Positions 51,431 to 61,648 of a stretch of DNA of 64,000 nt are shown in pieces. A program made the translations under genes and the position numbers. The number at the start of each line of letters is the position of its first letter. The first letter of the stretch is position 1. Below the pieces are notes generated by a model. That model was not told the DNA's origin. It ran no database searches and saw only the letters and a list, made by a program, of their open reading frames with translations. The stretch comes from Coix lacryma-jobi var. lacryma-jobi (Eukaryota > Streptophyta > Magnoliopsida > Poales > Poaceae). The stretch lies in NCBI GenBank assembly GCA_009763385.1, contig CM019828.1, forward strand, positions 24,685,000 through 24,748,999. The letters run 5' to 3'.

Positions 51431-52340
51431 AAGGAGGGACTAGCTGCTTTTTCTTTTTCTTTTTTGTTTCATTTTTTTTGGAAAGGATAAAAACACATAG
51501 GGAAAGGCGATTGAACTGAACCAAAAAACGAGAGAAGGTCGCACGGAGGTGTGTGCGCACCGAGACACCACAGCAGAGGGCGGAGTGAGGGCAGGTCGTC
51601 GCCAGCGATAACCACCGCTTGGGCTACGACAAGAAGCGTAGGCGGCTGGGACGGACGGTGTGTCGATGTGGCTGGCGCGGTGCAGCGCGGTCAGGCAGGC
51701 CACCAACACAAAGCAGACAGCCAGCACTGAGGCCGCGCTAGAGGCCAGCACAGGTCGGTCCACATGTGACAGAGGAGCGGGCGGTGGAGTTGGATGTTGT
51801 CCCCGATGTTGACGATCGTTATTGTTAAAATCAATCATCAAACATAGGAATAGAGGTTTAAAGTAGCAAGTTTCACAAGTTTTGGTGAATAATTGTATGC
51901 AGGAGGGTATAACGAGAAAATGGACCAATTGGCCATACACGTCAGAAAATCACGATCATATGCAACGAAACCAACTCCACTAGCCTCAAATCCACCATTC
52001 ATGTCTTACCACCAAAGATCAATAGCAGAGGAGGCCAGAGGGGGTCGGGTGACCCCACCCTCAGGTCAGCCAACCCTTAGGCCCCACTTTGTCATCCTCC
52101 CATCAAACGTCGATTCTCCACCAACCTTGAGGATCAATCTTCACCATGCATCAAAGTCGGTTTGGATTAGAGGGCCAAGATGGAACCATGCCATGGATTC
52201 ATAGGCCCACAAGATGCCCGGTGACCCCTATAAAAGGACCTCTAGATCCCCCTCCAGAAGGGACAACAATTGAAGAGAAGAATAGTCTTCTAGTAGACTA
52301 TATTCTTTGTACATAGAAAATAGTGAGTTAGAGAGTAAGG
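51431..52340. other. Unassigned intergenic or LTR-like stretch
   Basis: About 900 bp. A pyrimidine-rich block (51445-51480) is followed by mixed sequence. From 52230 onward, cctataaaaggacctctag looks like a TATA box about 125 bp before the K gag ATG, so the right part is probably a decayed LTR of element K. No domain seen. Confidence 0.4.
52230..52238 (+). promoter_or_regulatory. TATA box upstream of K gag
   Basis: ctataaaag in GC-richer surroundings; a short transcript leader would run through tagactatattctttg to the ATG at 52356. tttagagcc just before the ATG may be a decayed primer-binding site. Confidence 0.5.
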
Positions 52341-52355
52341 AAAGAGTTTAGAGCC

Positions 52356-53138
52356 ATGGAATCATCAGGAAGTGGAGGAGTTCCTCCAGAGCCCAAAGAG
52401 AAAAAGGCCAAAGAAGATGAAGAGAAAGAAAAGAAAGAAAAGGAATTTGCAAGCATACCATACGACTATGGCCAAATGGGCAAGATTCTTCATTTGCCTA
52501 GCGTCAATCAAGGCAAACCACCTTCTTTTGATGGAATCAACTACAACGATTGGGCACACAAGATGAAGCTACATCTTATTGCCGCAAGAGTTTGGGAGAT
52601 AATCGAGAATGGATTGAGTCACATTGAAGAAGAAGAATATACTGAGCTAGATGCAGTTGAATTCCAACAAAATGCTCAAGCTGCATCCTTGATTCTACCA
52701 TGCCTCAGGCCCGAGGAAAGCACCAAGGTCCATGGGATGGAGGTTGCAAAGAAGATTTGGAGTACCCTCAAGATATCATTTGAGGGTGATGCAAGTGTGA
52801 GAAAGAGCAACATAGAGCTACTTCAAGGAAGGATAGAGAACTTCACAATCAAGAATGGTGAAACCACTCAACAAATGTTTGATCGATATATGACCTTGAT
52901 CAACAAGATAAGAGCTCTAGGTGATGAGAGATGGGATGAAAATGCAACTGCAAGAAAGCTTTTGAGAGCTTATAGAAAGAAAAATAAGACTCTTGCGTCA
53001 ATCATCATGGAAAGATCAAACTATGAGACCATGGGACCTCATGAGCTGCTTGATGATGAAGCCTTAGAAGATCAAGAAGCAAGTAACAATAAAGTTGTGG
53101 CACTGAAGGCTAAGCAAGAAGAAGGAAGTAGGGCTTAA
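52356..53138 (+). CDS. Copia K gag (UBN2 family), truncated element
   Basis: 260 codons from ATG 52356 (MESSGSGGVPPEPKEKKAKE). A lysine/glutamate-rich N-terminus is followed by a clear copia gag: PPSFDGINYNDWAHKMKLHL, VAKKIWSTLKISFEGDASVR, IELLQGRIENFTIKNGETTQ, and the helical region to TLASIIMERSNYETMGPHEL. It ends at TAA 53136-53138. The same strand continues with SSSERSDDSDDEIALLVKNF and a damaged zinc knuckle beginning CYECG (53276), so the protein has lost its C-terminus. No pol of this element follows. Confidence 0.8.
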   Translation: MESSGSGGVPPEPKEKKAKEDEEKEKKEKEFASIPYDYGQMGKILHLPSVNQGKPPSFDGINYNDWAHKMKLHLIAARVWEIIENGLSHIEEEEYTELDAVEFQQNAQAASLILPCLRPEESTKVHGMEVAKKIWSTLKISFEGDASVRKSNIELLQGRIENFTIKNGETTQQMFDRYMTLINKIRALGDERWDENATARKLLRAYRKKNKTLASIIMERSNYETMGPHELLDDEALEDQEASNNKVVALKAKQEEGSRA

Positions 53139-53455
53139 AATGATTCATCAAGTGAAAGAAGTGATGATTCAGATGATGAGATTGCACTTCTTGTGAAGAA
53201 CTTTAGAAGAATCATGAGGAAAAGTATGCACAAGAAAGGGAAGAGTGGCTACTTCAAGAAGTCCAAGAAGAGAAACTGCTATGAGTGTGGTGCATCACCG
53301 ATTGTCCACAAAAGAAGAACAAGAGCAAGTACAACAAGTATGATGACAAGAAGCAAAGAAGAAGAAGAGGTGGTGAAACTCATCTCGGAGAAGAATGGTT
53401 CTCGGAAGATGAATCAAGTGATGAAGAGAAGAGCAAGGGCAAGGAGAAGGAGCCT
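53139..53455 (+). pseudogene. Copia K gag C-terminal remnant
   Basis: Continuation after the stop: acidic/serine stretch, NFRRIMRKSMHKKGKSGYFK, then CYECG followed by a gap where the rest of the CCHC knuckle should be, and lysine/glutamate-rich tail. At about 53456 it joins an unrelated copia RT fragment in opposite orientation. Confidence 0.65.
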
Positions 53456-54333
53456 GTCTTAGGCCATACAAAGCCTTGTGTAGCCTGTACACTTTCTTCT
53501 CTCCTGATACTGCAAAACCTGGTGGCTGAGTAACATAAACCACCTCCTGGAGTTCTCCATTCAAGAACGCAGACTTCACATCCATGTGATGTACTGCCCA
53601 TCCTTCTTGTGCTGCTAAAGCAAGCAAAACACGTACTGACTCCATCCTTGCAACTGGTGCAAAAGCATCTTCATAATCAACTCCCTCCTGTTGAACAAAA
53701 CCACGGGAACGCAGACTTCACATCCATGTGATGTACTGCCCATCCTTCTTGTGCTGCTAAAGCAAGCAAAACACGTACTGACTCCATCCTTGCAACTGGT
53801 GCAAAAGCATCTTCATAATCAACTCCCTCCTGTTGAACAAAACCACGGGCCACAAGTGTTGAACAAAACCACGGGCCACAAGTCTTGCCTTGTGCCTAAT
53901 CACAGCTCCATGCTCATCCTTCTTCAGCTTAAACACCCATTTCAGTGAGATTGGGCGGTGACCAGGACGGGGAGAAACAAGTTCCCAAGTCCCATTCTGC
54001 TCTACTGATCTCAGCTCTTCCTTCATTGCTGCTTGCCAATCTGGATCATCCTTGGCTTCTTCATAGCTTGTAGGCTCACCAGAATGGGTGAGATTCAGTT
54101 CTGCAAACAGCCGCTGCGCTGGCGGAGGGTTGGCTGATCACCAATAATGTCATGAATCTTCCGATAACGGAGTTCTTCATCGTCGTGGTAGGCATCCACC
54201 CTTTCATCATCATCCTCCAGGGGGGTCACATGCTCTACCTGAGAACTTGCTAGAGCTGGTGTAGGTGTTCTGGGCGACGCAGGCGCCTCTGCCTCCGCTG
54301 CGGGCTCCTCTGCTTCCGCTGCAGGCTCTCCTG
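53456..54333 (-). pseudogene. Copia L linker/RT fragment
   Basis: Minus strand, reading from 54333 down: ASSQVEHVTPLEDDDERVDA and ELRYRKIHDIIGDQP (linker), MKEELRSVEQNGTWELVSPR, LKWVFKLKKDEHGAVIRHKA, ARLVARGFVQ, MESVRVLLALAAQEGW, HHMDVKSAFLNGELQEVVYV, YRLHKALYGLRQAP. A 142 bp tandem duplication and a 28 bp one scramble the middle. Same branch as E/F/G. It is cut on the right by the LTR of gypsy I. Confidence 0.85.
53565..53878. repeat. 142 bp and 28 bp tandem duplications in L
   Basis: The segment gaacgcagacttcacatcca...gttgaacaaaaccacggg occurs from 53565 and again from 53707. Directly after, gttgaacaaaaccacgggcc and acaagt is repeated with a 28 bp period. Confidence 0.85.
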
Positions 54334-54996
54334 TGTTGGAAACACACTTGCCCCACCTCCGCACTTGTGCAGGGGAGTGGCGAAGGTGACCAAGCGTCGG
54401 AAGCAATAGCGAAGGTTAAGGAAACGAAGACAAAGTTGTCGTGGCTCTGTTACCCCCAAAAATCGTCCTCCTTACACTGTTCAACCCCCCCCCCCCCCCG
54501 ATATTTATAGGGGATACCAAGGGGTGCCGACCAAATTACAGTAGGGTATAAGAAAGATTCCTCTGCGTTACTTATACAGAAGGGCAAACTCGTACAAACA
54601 CACCCGGAGCCGAAACCCTAGCCTGCCTTCCATGCGCCCGCCGCCGCTCGGTTCATGTTCACCCCGATGGAAAGACGAGGGCCGACCTTCGTCTTGCGGA
54701 GGTATCCGTCCAGTCGCAGAGTTTGAGGTCCTTCGCCACCAGTTGGGTCTGGGCCTCTTGGCGAAGGTACGCGGGGTGCGCGAGGGTCACTCCCAGCGCT
54801 CTTCACGCCCCTTTCCTGCAAAAAGTACCTGAATACTTCCGAAGGTTGGGTCAGTGTTCAGAGGTTTGATTGGCGACCTGAGAGACTTAATAGGATGAAA
54901 TAGGGGGGTAGGCGGCGAAGGTGCGCGGGACGCGCGAGGGCCGCTTTGTTTAGCCAGCCTGCGTGGTGCCTCTGCCGAGGGCCCCTTTCCCCAACA
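54334..54996 (-). repeat. 3' LTR of gypsy I
   Basis: 663 bp with TGTTGG/CCAACA ends. On the minus strand it begins TGTTGGGGAAAGGG after the polypurine-like gaggggctac and contains a TATA box (ctataaatat, 54501-54510). A poly-C run (54487-54499) lies beside it. Confidence 0.85.
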
Positions 54997-55217
54997 GTAG
55001 CCCCTCGTTGTCTTGGATCTAAAGAACAGTGTTTAGGCCCAAGCAGCGCCTTTCAACGGGAAATGAGACGGGATCCTTGGCAGCGACGCCCGCGGCTGCT
55101 TTTGGGCCGGGCCGTAGTATTGTTTTTTGAACTGTAGGAGTCCGTTTCGTTTTTTTGTGCCGTGGCTTTTTGGTTTTCGTGCCGGTGTTATCGGGTGGGG
55201 CGTTCCGCCACCCGGTC

Positions 55218-55225
55218 TATAAATA
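55218..55225 (+). promoter_or_regulatory. TATA box of the antisense gene in gypsy I
   Basis: TATAAATA in the context cccggtctataaatagaagg, 148 bp before the ATG at 55373 and oriented opposite to the element's own transcription. Confidence 0.65.
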
Positions 55226-55372
55226 GAAGGGGTGGGTGAGGAGTTTGGATTGTGCCCTCCTCTGCTATAGCCATCCTGCTGTTGCAATTTGCTTGTAGCG
55301 AAGGTTTGTTTTAGCTTGTCTGCGAGGGTTGAGACAGGCGTTCGCTGTTCGATAGCGTTAGCAGCTGAAGAG

Positions 55373-58268
55373 ATGGCTAGGTTGAAGCAAACTGCTCGCG
55401 CTGTTTCTCCCACTGCCGCGGATGAGGGGATTACCTTCGAGTTCGGACTCAGCCGAGTTTGCACCACGGAGATTGCGTCTTATGTCAGGTGGGGTTGGAT
55501 TGAGGAAGGTAAAGCGAGGACCAGTGCCGGGGAGACGGTGCCGAAGCCGGACGCAGATGAGATTGTTGTATTTGAGGAATTTTTTTCAGCCGGTCTTTGC
55601 TTCCCTGTTGACTCTTTTGTGACCTCGGTTCTGCGAAGGTTCAATTTGCGCTTCCACCAGCTCACACCCTCGTGCTTTACGAAGATGTCAGTTTATATCT
55701 GGGCGTGCCGCTCTCAGGGTATTGTTCCTCATGTTGAGGGGTTTGTTCGGACCCATCAAGTGCACATGCAACCTCGCAAGATCTCGGGTCATGGAGGTAA
55801 CACCAGTCTTGGACAGTTTGCAGTATACACTTTTTGCCATCGCGCTGGGTCGGAGTTGCCGGTGCAAGCCCAGAAAAATAAGTGGACCAGTGGGTGGCAG
55901 GAGTCCTGGTTTTACTATAAACTTAGTGGGAATGCAGAGCTCTGTGGCGAGCTTTCGCCACTTGGTGATGTTAGTGCCGAAGCTATGATGAGCTCCGAGG
56001 CTCACGCTTGTGTTGATTGTTTGAGGGTTGTGGCGCGGTCTCAGTGTGCTCGCGACTTGGTCGAGGAGTACTGTTGTGCTAAGATTTGGCCCCTCAGCCG
56101 GAGACAGGCGTGGTTTGCAGTCGGGGAAGACTCGAGGTACGAGGGTAGGGGCTTGAAGAAGCCGAAGGTTGACCTTGATAAGGTTTGGGATAAACTTCTG
56201 AAGAAATTTCCCAGGCGAGAAGATGGGGTCGAAGCAATCAACAAGCGTGTTCAGGGGTGGGCGGTGGAACTTGTTGGAAAGCTTTCCACGTTGGAGACTA
56301 AAGCAATCCACAGCTCGGTAGGTAGCGGAGGTCGGGTTAACAGGATGTTTGACAGTCTTGGGGTTCAGTATGTGAATTGGCCTGCTCCGTCGAGCGAAGA
56401 TGCGCCAAAGAAAAGGAAACGTGCTTCTGCAGAGGGGGGAGTTGTTTCTCGGCCGAAGAGGGGTCGTGGCCGAGGACGCGGCGGCGCCGGTGGCCGAGTT
56501 AAAACACTTGCGACGAAGGTCGCCGTCGGTTCGGGAGGTACTGCCGCTTCCTCATCCTCGGCCATTCTTCCGAGCGGCCGAGGCACTGGAAAGACTGGAG
56601 GACGGGTGCCCCGCGTGGGCGGTATTAGTGCTTTGATTCAAATCTCGGATGACGAGGGTGTCTTCGATGATGATGAGGAGGAAGGGGATAATGAAGAAAA
56701 AGAGGGCGGTACTGAAGAGGACTCCTCCGACGAGGATAGTGATACGTCAAGTAGCGAAGGTAACTCCGATGAAGACGTATCCATCGAGGACGCTCGAGGA
56801 AAGGGAATAGCCTCGTCCAGTGTTGGTGCTGCGGCTGCGCGAAGCATTGATGATATCATACGGGACTTTGAGCCAGAGAGTCCTCCGCGAGGGTCGTTTC
56901 CCGAGTTTGCTGGCTCGCACATTTGGGTCGAAGGTTTTGAGTTTAAGGGTGACGTCGAATCGGACCGGACCCCGGGGAAGAGGCCGTATGGCGAGGCTAG
57001 CCGGTCAAGTCTTCCTTATTATGCGAAGAAACTTGGAGTTTCCGACCCGGCGACCGAGCTTTTCACGAGTCCGGACCTTCGAGAATGTCACTTGCAGTGT
57101 GCTCCGGAGGAAAGGCGCTTTCTGGGTCGGGTGTTTAACCGTATCTGTGTGCCAGAGGCGGAGCTACGACTGGCCAACGAGCCCTTGGAGAGACTTCACG
57201 ATGATATTGACGTCAAAGTGGCTGAGCTGATGCTTCTCAGCCGGTCGGCGCGCCGGAGGGCAAGTTACAATCTCCACTATCTGAATGACCGGTTGAGTGA
57301 CGCGGAGAAAGCTAATAAAGAGCTTCGCCAGAGTTTGGAAAACAAAGAGATTGAGCTCAAAGCTGCTTTGGAGAAGGTTAAGAAATCGCGAGAGGAAGCA
57401 CAAGAGGTTGCGAATAGCAACGCGGAGCTCCTGGCTGCTAGCCGGCAAAAGGACGATGATTTGTTGGCTGCGAACAAGCGCATAGAAGAGCTGTCCACGG
57501 AGCTGGCTACCCAAGCCGAGGCTTGGCGAGAAAGCATGGGGAGGGTTAAAAATAAGATAGATACATGCTTGACCGAAGCCGGAGGTTCTGCCGGGGAACC
57601 GCTGCATGCTGAAGACGCAGCGGCCTTTGAAGGTTGGTTATGTAATGAGCTGGATGTGTTTAGCTCATTGGTTGGGAATGCTGCAGATTTTGGTGGGTAT
57701 GCCGGAGCACTGGCGATGGCTGGTACGCTTCGTCAGGCAGATTGCGAACACCTTCGCAAAATTAAGAAACCCAACCATAACTTTCCAACCGTGGATGAGG
57801 TGCGCCAGATGAAGATCGCGGACGCCGAGGTTCGGAATTGTGCGATGCGCTTGCTTCGCCGGTTTTGGATTGCTGGCGGTGGTCGCGCTCTTGCTTTCGA
57901 GGAAGCTGCCGAGGCTACTCGTCAGGTTCGTGTTATTGGAGAGACTGGTTTTTTTGGCTTTGTTTCGATGATTATGGAGTTGGTGTTAACTTAGGTTTCC
58001 TTTCTCTTATTTGTGCTTACAGGCTCGGAGGGAGGCGATGCCTTCGCCGCCTGCGGCCATTGATGCTGGTGGTAGCTCCGAAGCTGTTCCTGCTCCTAGT
58101 TCTGCAGAGGTTCCACCAGTCGAGGTTGAATCTTTGGTCGCGGACGCCCCGACCACTGGCGAAGGTGTCGAGCAAGAGGTGGCCACGGAGGAGGCACCTG
58201 CTGAAGGTGTGGATGCTGCCACTGGCGGGGTTGAGACGGGCGAGCACGGGGAAGCCGAGCAGGTTTGA
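55373..58268 (+). CDS. Antisense gene of gypsy I (Transposase_28-like), two exons
   Basis: Exon 1 55373-57925 (851 codons, MARLKQTARAVSPTAADEG), intron 57926-58022 (CGTCAG|gttcgt ... tgcttacag), exon 2 58023-58268, frame kept, total 932 residues. The N-terminal 350 residues (VRWGWIEEGKARTSAGETVP, EIVVFEEFFSAGLCFPVDSF, LRRFNLRFHQLTPSCFTKMS, WFYYKLSG) match the PF04195 putative gypsy-type transposon family. A basic nuclear-localisation-like patch follows (KKRKRASAEGG, RPKRGRGRGRGGAG, about 370-395), then a strongly acidic segment (DDDEEEGDNEEKEGGTEEDS), a coiled coil (about residues 630-740) and a C-terminal conserved helical region. The ORF is intact. Function is unknown; despite the Pfam name no transposase activity is shown. 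Without splicing it would end at 57994. Confidence 0.8.
57926..58022 (+). other. Predicted intron in the antisense gene
   Basis: 97 bp, T-rich, consensus CAG|gt donor and polypyrimidine-rich acceptor tttctcttatttgtgcttacag. Removal joins EEAAEATRQ to ARREAMPSPP in phase 0. Retention would end the protein 23 codons later. Confidence 0.6.
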
Positions 58269-58282
58269 GAAGTTAGGATTGT

Positions 58283-58909
58283 ATGGATGAGGGTTATTTT
58301 GTAATGTGTGATAGGTGGAAAGACTTGACGATACTTTTTAATTCTATGGTGATGCAGGTTCCTGATGGAACCGTGCTAGAAGTGTTTGATGTGACGCCCC
58401 TGACGCTAAATTATCAAGATATTTTTGTAACTGGCGAATCTTGGGCTCGTGCTAAGCTGAAACATCCCTCACTGACCTTCGAGCGTTTTTGGTGGTCGAA
58501 GGTGCGAAGGTACGATTTAAAAAATAGCAGATCGAGCCGTTTTTGGCGCGAGGCGGACTTTACTGACCGGCAGGCCACCCGTTATTTATTTGGTGCTTCT
58601 TCGTCCTCGCAAGTTGGAATTGATGATGATATTGATGAGAACACAGCCTTAGAGTACTTGTTTGGGCGAACCAAACTAGATTTAGGCTCGGACGGATCGT
58701 TAGTGGTTCCAAAGGAGGAACCTTCGGAGGTCAGTGATGTAGGCCGTACATATATGTATCGGGCTAGGGTTTTGTCTGGGGAGCTGCCAATTGTTCCGGC
58801 AGCTCCTTTGTTGTGGGGACCCATCGTTGCGGTGGAGCCAGAGTTCGAGGAAGGTAGCGAGGGCTCTAGTGATTTGGTGTTAGTTGAGGGGAGCGACGGT
58901 TCCTTGTAA
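58283..58909 (+). CDS. Unknown ORF downstream of the antisense gene
   Basis: 208 codons from ATG 58283, 14 bases after the previous stop, same strand. Recognisable features: VFDVTPLTLNYQDIFVTGES, a Trp/Arg-rich core (FERFWWSKVRRYDLKNS, SRFWREADFTDRQATRYLFG) and an acidic C-terminus (EPEFEEGSEGSSDL). I do not recognise the family. The preceding ttaattctatggtgatgcag|GTTCCTGATGG could be a splice acceptor, so it may be a further exon of an alternative transcript. It is intact; codon use is ordinary. Confidence 0.5.
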   Translation: MDEGYFVMCDRWKDLTILFNSMVMQVPDGTVLEVFDVTPLTLNYQDIFVTGESWARAKLKHPSLTFERFWWSKVRRYDLKNSRSSRFWREADFTDRQATRYLFGASSSSQVGIDDDIDENTALEYLFGRTKLDLGSDGSLVVPKEEPSEVSDVGRTYMYRARVLSGELPIVPAAPLLWGPIVAVEPEFEEGSEGSSDLVLVEGSDGSL

Positions 58910-59091
58910 TTTTTTGTAATTTTCCCTGATTTGTTTGTCGTTGTGAAGCTATTTTGTAAATGAACGGGAGCACTGAATGTTGGTTTTATGTTGCTACGAT
59001 TCCTTACTCGTTATCGGATATTGACAAGGCTCGCTGGCTGTCCGGCACTGCGTTGTTTTGTTGTATGCAATGTTTAGCTGAGAAAGCGAAT
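58910..59091. other. Spacer between unknown ORF and minisatellite
   Basis: T-rich sequence with ttgtaattttttgtaattttccctg just after the ORF, a possible polyadenylation region. No other feature. Confidence 0.4.
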
Positions 59092-59560
59092 TAGCGAGGC
59101 TCGCGTTTCGTTAAACTGAGATGTTTTAGTAAAAAACAGCGACGGTTCCTTTTCTTTTTAGCGAGGCTTGCGTCTCATTAGACTGAGATGTTTAGTAAAA
59201 AACAGCGACGCCCCCTTTCTTTTTAGCGAGGCTCGCGTCTCATTAGACAGCTGTTTTGTAAAACAGCGACGCCCCCTTTCTTTTTAGCGAGGCTCGCGTA
59301 TCATTAGACTGAGATGTTTAGTAAAAAACAGCGACGCCCCCTTTCTTTTTAGCGAGGCTCGCGTTTCGTTAAACTGAGATGTTTTGTAAAAAACAGCGAC
59401 GCCCCCTTTCTTTTTAGCGAGGCTCGCGTTTCGTTAAACAGCTGTTTTGTAAAAACAGCGACGGTTCCTTTTCTTTTTAGCGAGGCTTGCGTCTCATTAG
59501 ACTGAGATGTTTAGTAAAAAAGAGCGACGCCCCCTTTCTTTTTAGCGAGGCTCGCGTTTT
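59092..59560. repeat. Minisatellite array 1, about 63 bp unit, 7-8 copies
   Basis: The unit reads tagcgaggctcgcgtttcgt, then taaactgagatgttttgtaa, then aaaacagcgacgccccctttctttt. Copies start near 59092, 59157, 59222, 59285, 59348, 59413, 59476 and 59540, with small length variants (ctgagatg versus agctg). Confidence 0.92.
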
Positions 59561-61366
59561 GCGAGGGTGTTCGAATTATTTGGACTTCGCGTCTCCCCTT
59601 ATCTTTGGTGGAGGTGAAGTTTGCTTTTTGCGAGCCCCTGGCGTGTTTGCGATGGTGCTCGACTTTTTTGGACTTCGCGCCTCCCCTTATCTTAGGTGGA
59701 GGTGAAGTTTGCTTTTTGCGAGCCCCTGGCGTGTTTGCGAGGGTGCTCGACTTTTTTGGACTTCGAGCCTTCCCTTATCTTAGGTGGAGGCGAAGTTTGC
59801 TTTTTTGCGAGCCCCTGGCGTGTTTGCGAGGGTGCTCGACTTTTTTGAACTTCGCGCCTCCCCTTATCTTAGGTGGAGGTGAAGTTTGCTTTTTGCGAGC
59901 CCCTGGCGTGTTTATGAGGGTGCTCGACTTTTTTGGACTTCGCGCCTCCCCTTATCTTAGGTGGAGGTGAAGTTTGCTTTATGCGAGCCCCTGGCGAGTT
60001 TGCGAGGGTGCTCGACTTTTTTGGACTTCGCGCCTCCCCTTATCTTAGGTGGAGGTGAAGTTTGCTTTTTGCGAGCCCCTGGCGTGTTTGCGAGGGTGTT
60101 CGACTTTTTTGGACTTCGCGCCTCCCCTTATCTTAGGTTGGACTTCGCGCCTCCCCTTATCTTAGGTGGAGGTGAAGTTTGCTTTTGCGAGCCCCTGGCG
60201 TGTTTGCGAGGGTGCTCGACTTTTTTGGACTTCGCGCCTCCCCTTATCTTAGGTGGAGGTGAAGTTTGCTTTTTGCGAGCCCCTGGCGTGTTTGCGAGGG
60301 TGCTCGACTTTTTTTGGACTTCGCGCCTCCCCTTATCTTAGGTGGAGGTGAAGTTTGCTTTTTTGCGAGCCCCTGGCGTGTTTGCGAGGGTGCTCGACTT
60401 TTTTGGACTTCGCGCCTCCCCTTATCTTAGGTGGAGGTGAAGTTTGCTTTTTGCGAGCCCCTGGCGTGTTTGCGAGGGTGCTCGACTTTTTTGGACTTCG
60501 AGCCTTCCCTTATCTTAGGTGGAGGTGAAGTTTGCTTTATGCGAGCCCCTGGCGAGTTTGCGAGGGTGCTCGACTTTTTTGAACTTCGCGCCTCCCCTTA
60601 TCTTAGGTGGAGGTGAAGTTTGCTTTTTGCGAGCCCCTAGCGTGTTTATGAGGGTGCTCGACTTTTTTGGACTTCGCGCCTCCCCTTATCTTAGGTGGAG
60701 GTGAAGTTTGCTTTATGCGAGCCCCTGGCGAGTTTGCGAGGGTGCTCGACTTTTTTGGACTTCGCGCCTCCCCTTATCTTAGGTGGAGGTGAAGTTTGCT
60801 TTTTGCGAGCCCCTGGCATGTTTGCGAGGGTGTTCGACTTTTTTGGACTTCGCGTCTCCCCTTATCTTAGGTTGGACTTCGCGCCTCCCCTTATCTTAGG
60901 TGGAGGTGAAGTTTGCTTTTTGCGAGCCCCTGGCGTGTTTGCGAGGGTGCTCGACTTTTTTGGACTTCGCGCCTCCCCTTATCTTAGGTGGAGGTGAAGT
61001 TTGCTTTTTGCGAGCCCCTGGCGTGTTTACGAGGGTGCTCGACTTTTTTGGAATTCGTGCCTCCCCTTATCTTAGGTGGAGGTGAAGTTTGCTTTTTGCG
61101 AGCCCCTGGCGTGTTTGCGAGGGTGCTCGACTTTTTTGGACTTCGCGCCTCCCCTTATCTTAGGTGGAGATGAAGTTTGCTTTTTTGCGAGCCCCTGGCG
61201 TGTTTGCGAGGGCGCTCGACTTTTTTGGATTTCGCGCCTCCCCTAATCTTAGGTGGAGGTGAAGTTTGCTTTATGCGAGCCCCTAGCGAGTTTGCGAGGG
61301 TGCTCGACTTTTTTGGACTTCGCGCCTCCCCTTATCTTAGGTGGAGGTGAAGTTTGCTTTTGAATA
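59561..61366. repeat. Minisatellite array 2, 88 bp unit, about 20 copies
   Basis: The unit reads ggtggaggtgaagtttgctt, tttgcgagcccctggcgtgt, ttgcgagggtgctcgacttt, tttggacttcgcgcctcccc, ttatctta. Copies are nearly identical. Variant positions (tttatgcgag, ggcgagtttg, tttatgaggg, cgagccttcc) recur in the same order about 734 bp apart, and a 29 bp partial unit is inserted at both 60136 and 60870, so part of the array was duplicated as a block. Open frames running through it are a by-product. Confidence 0.95.
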
Positions 61367-61648
61367 AACAATTGTTGTTTTTTTTTTTAAGCAATCTTGA
61401 ATGGTTTTCATCGATTATAGCCTTCTTTGAAAAAGAAGTGCTTTTTCGATGTTTGCTAGTAAAAGTACTGACTTGGAGATTTTACTTTTTTGGGGGTTCT
61501 AGCCTGTATTAAGAATTTGGATACTGCCTCGTTAAAAAACCTTACGCCCCTTCGTAAGGAAAAAGAGTGCAGCTCCTTTTGTTTGTTACATTCATAGAAA
61601 ATGGAAGAGACGACAAATTACGTAGTGCGAGGGCTTGCTAAAGCTCCG
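61367..61648 (-). other. Non-coding segment between pol stop and arrays of gypsy I
   Basis: About 280 bp directly downstream of pol on the element's strand. It contains a poly-T run (61377-61389) and ctgcctcgttaaaaaacctta near 61525, a word I have seen in other Tat-type elements. No ORF. Confidence 0.5.

Noticed and set aside
59561..61366. Regular repeats suggesting a CRISPR array, or a repeated Cys/Pro-rich peptide gene
   Set aside because: There are no unique spacers between units, the organism is a plant, and the open frames exist only because the 88 bp unit happens to lack stops. The frame changes by one base every unit.
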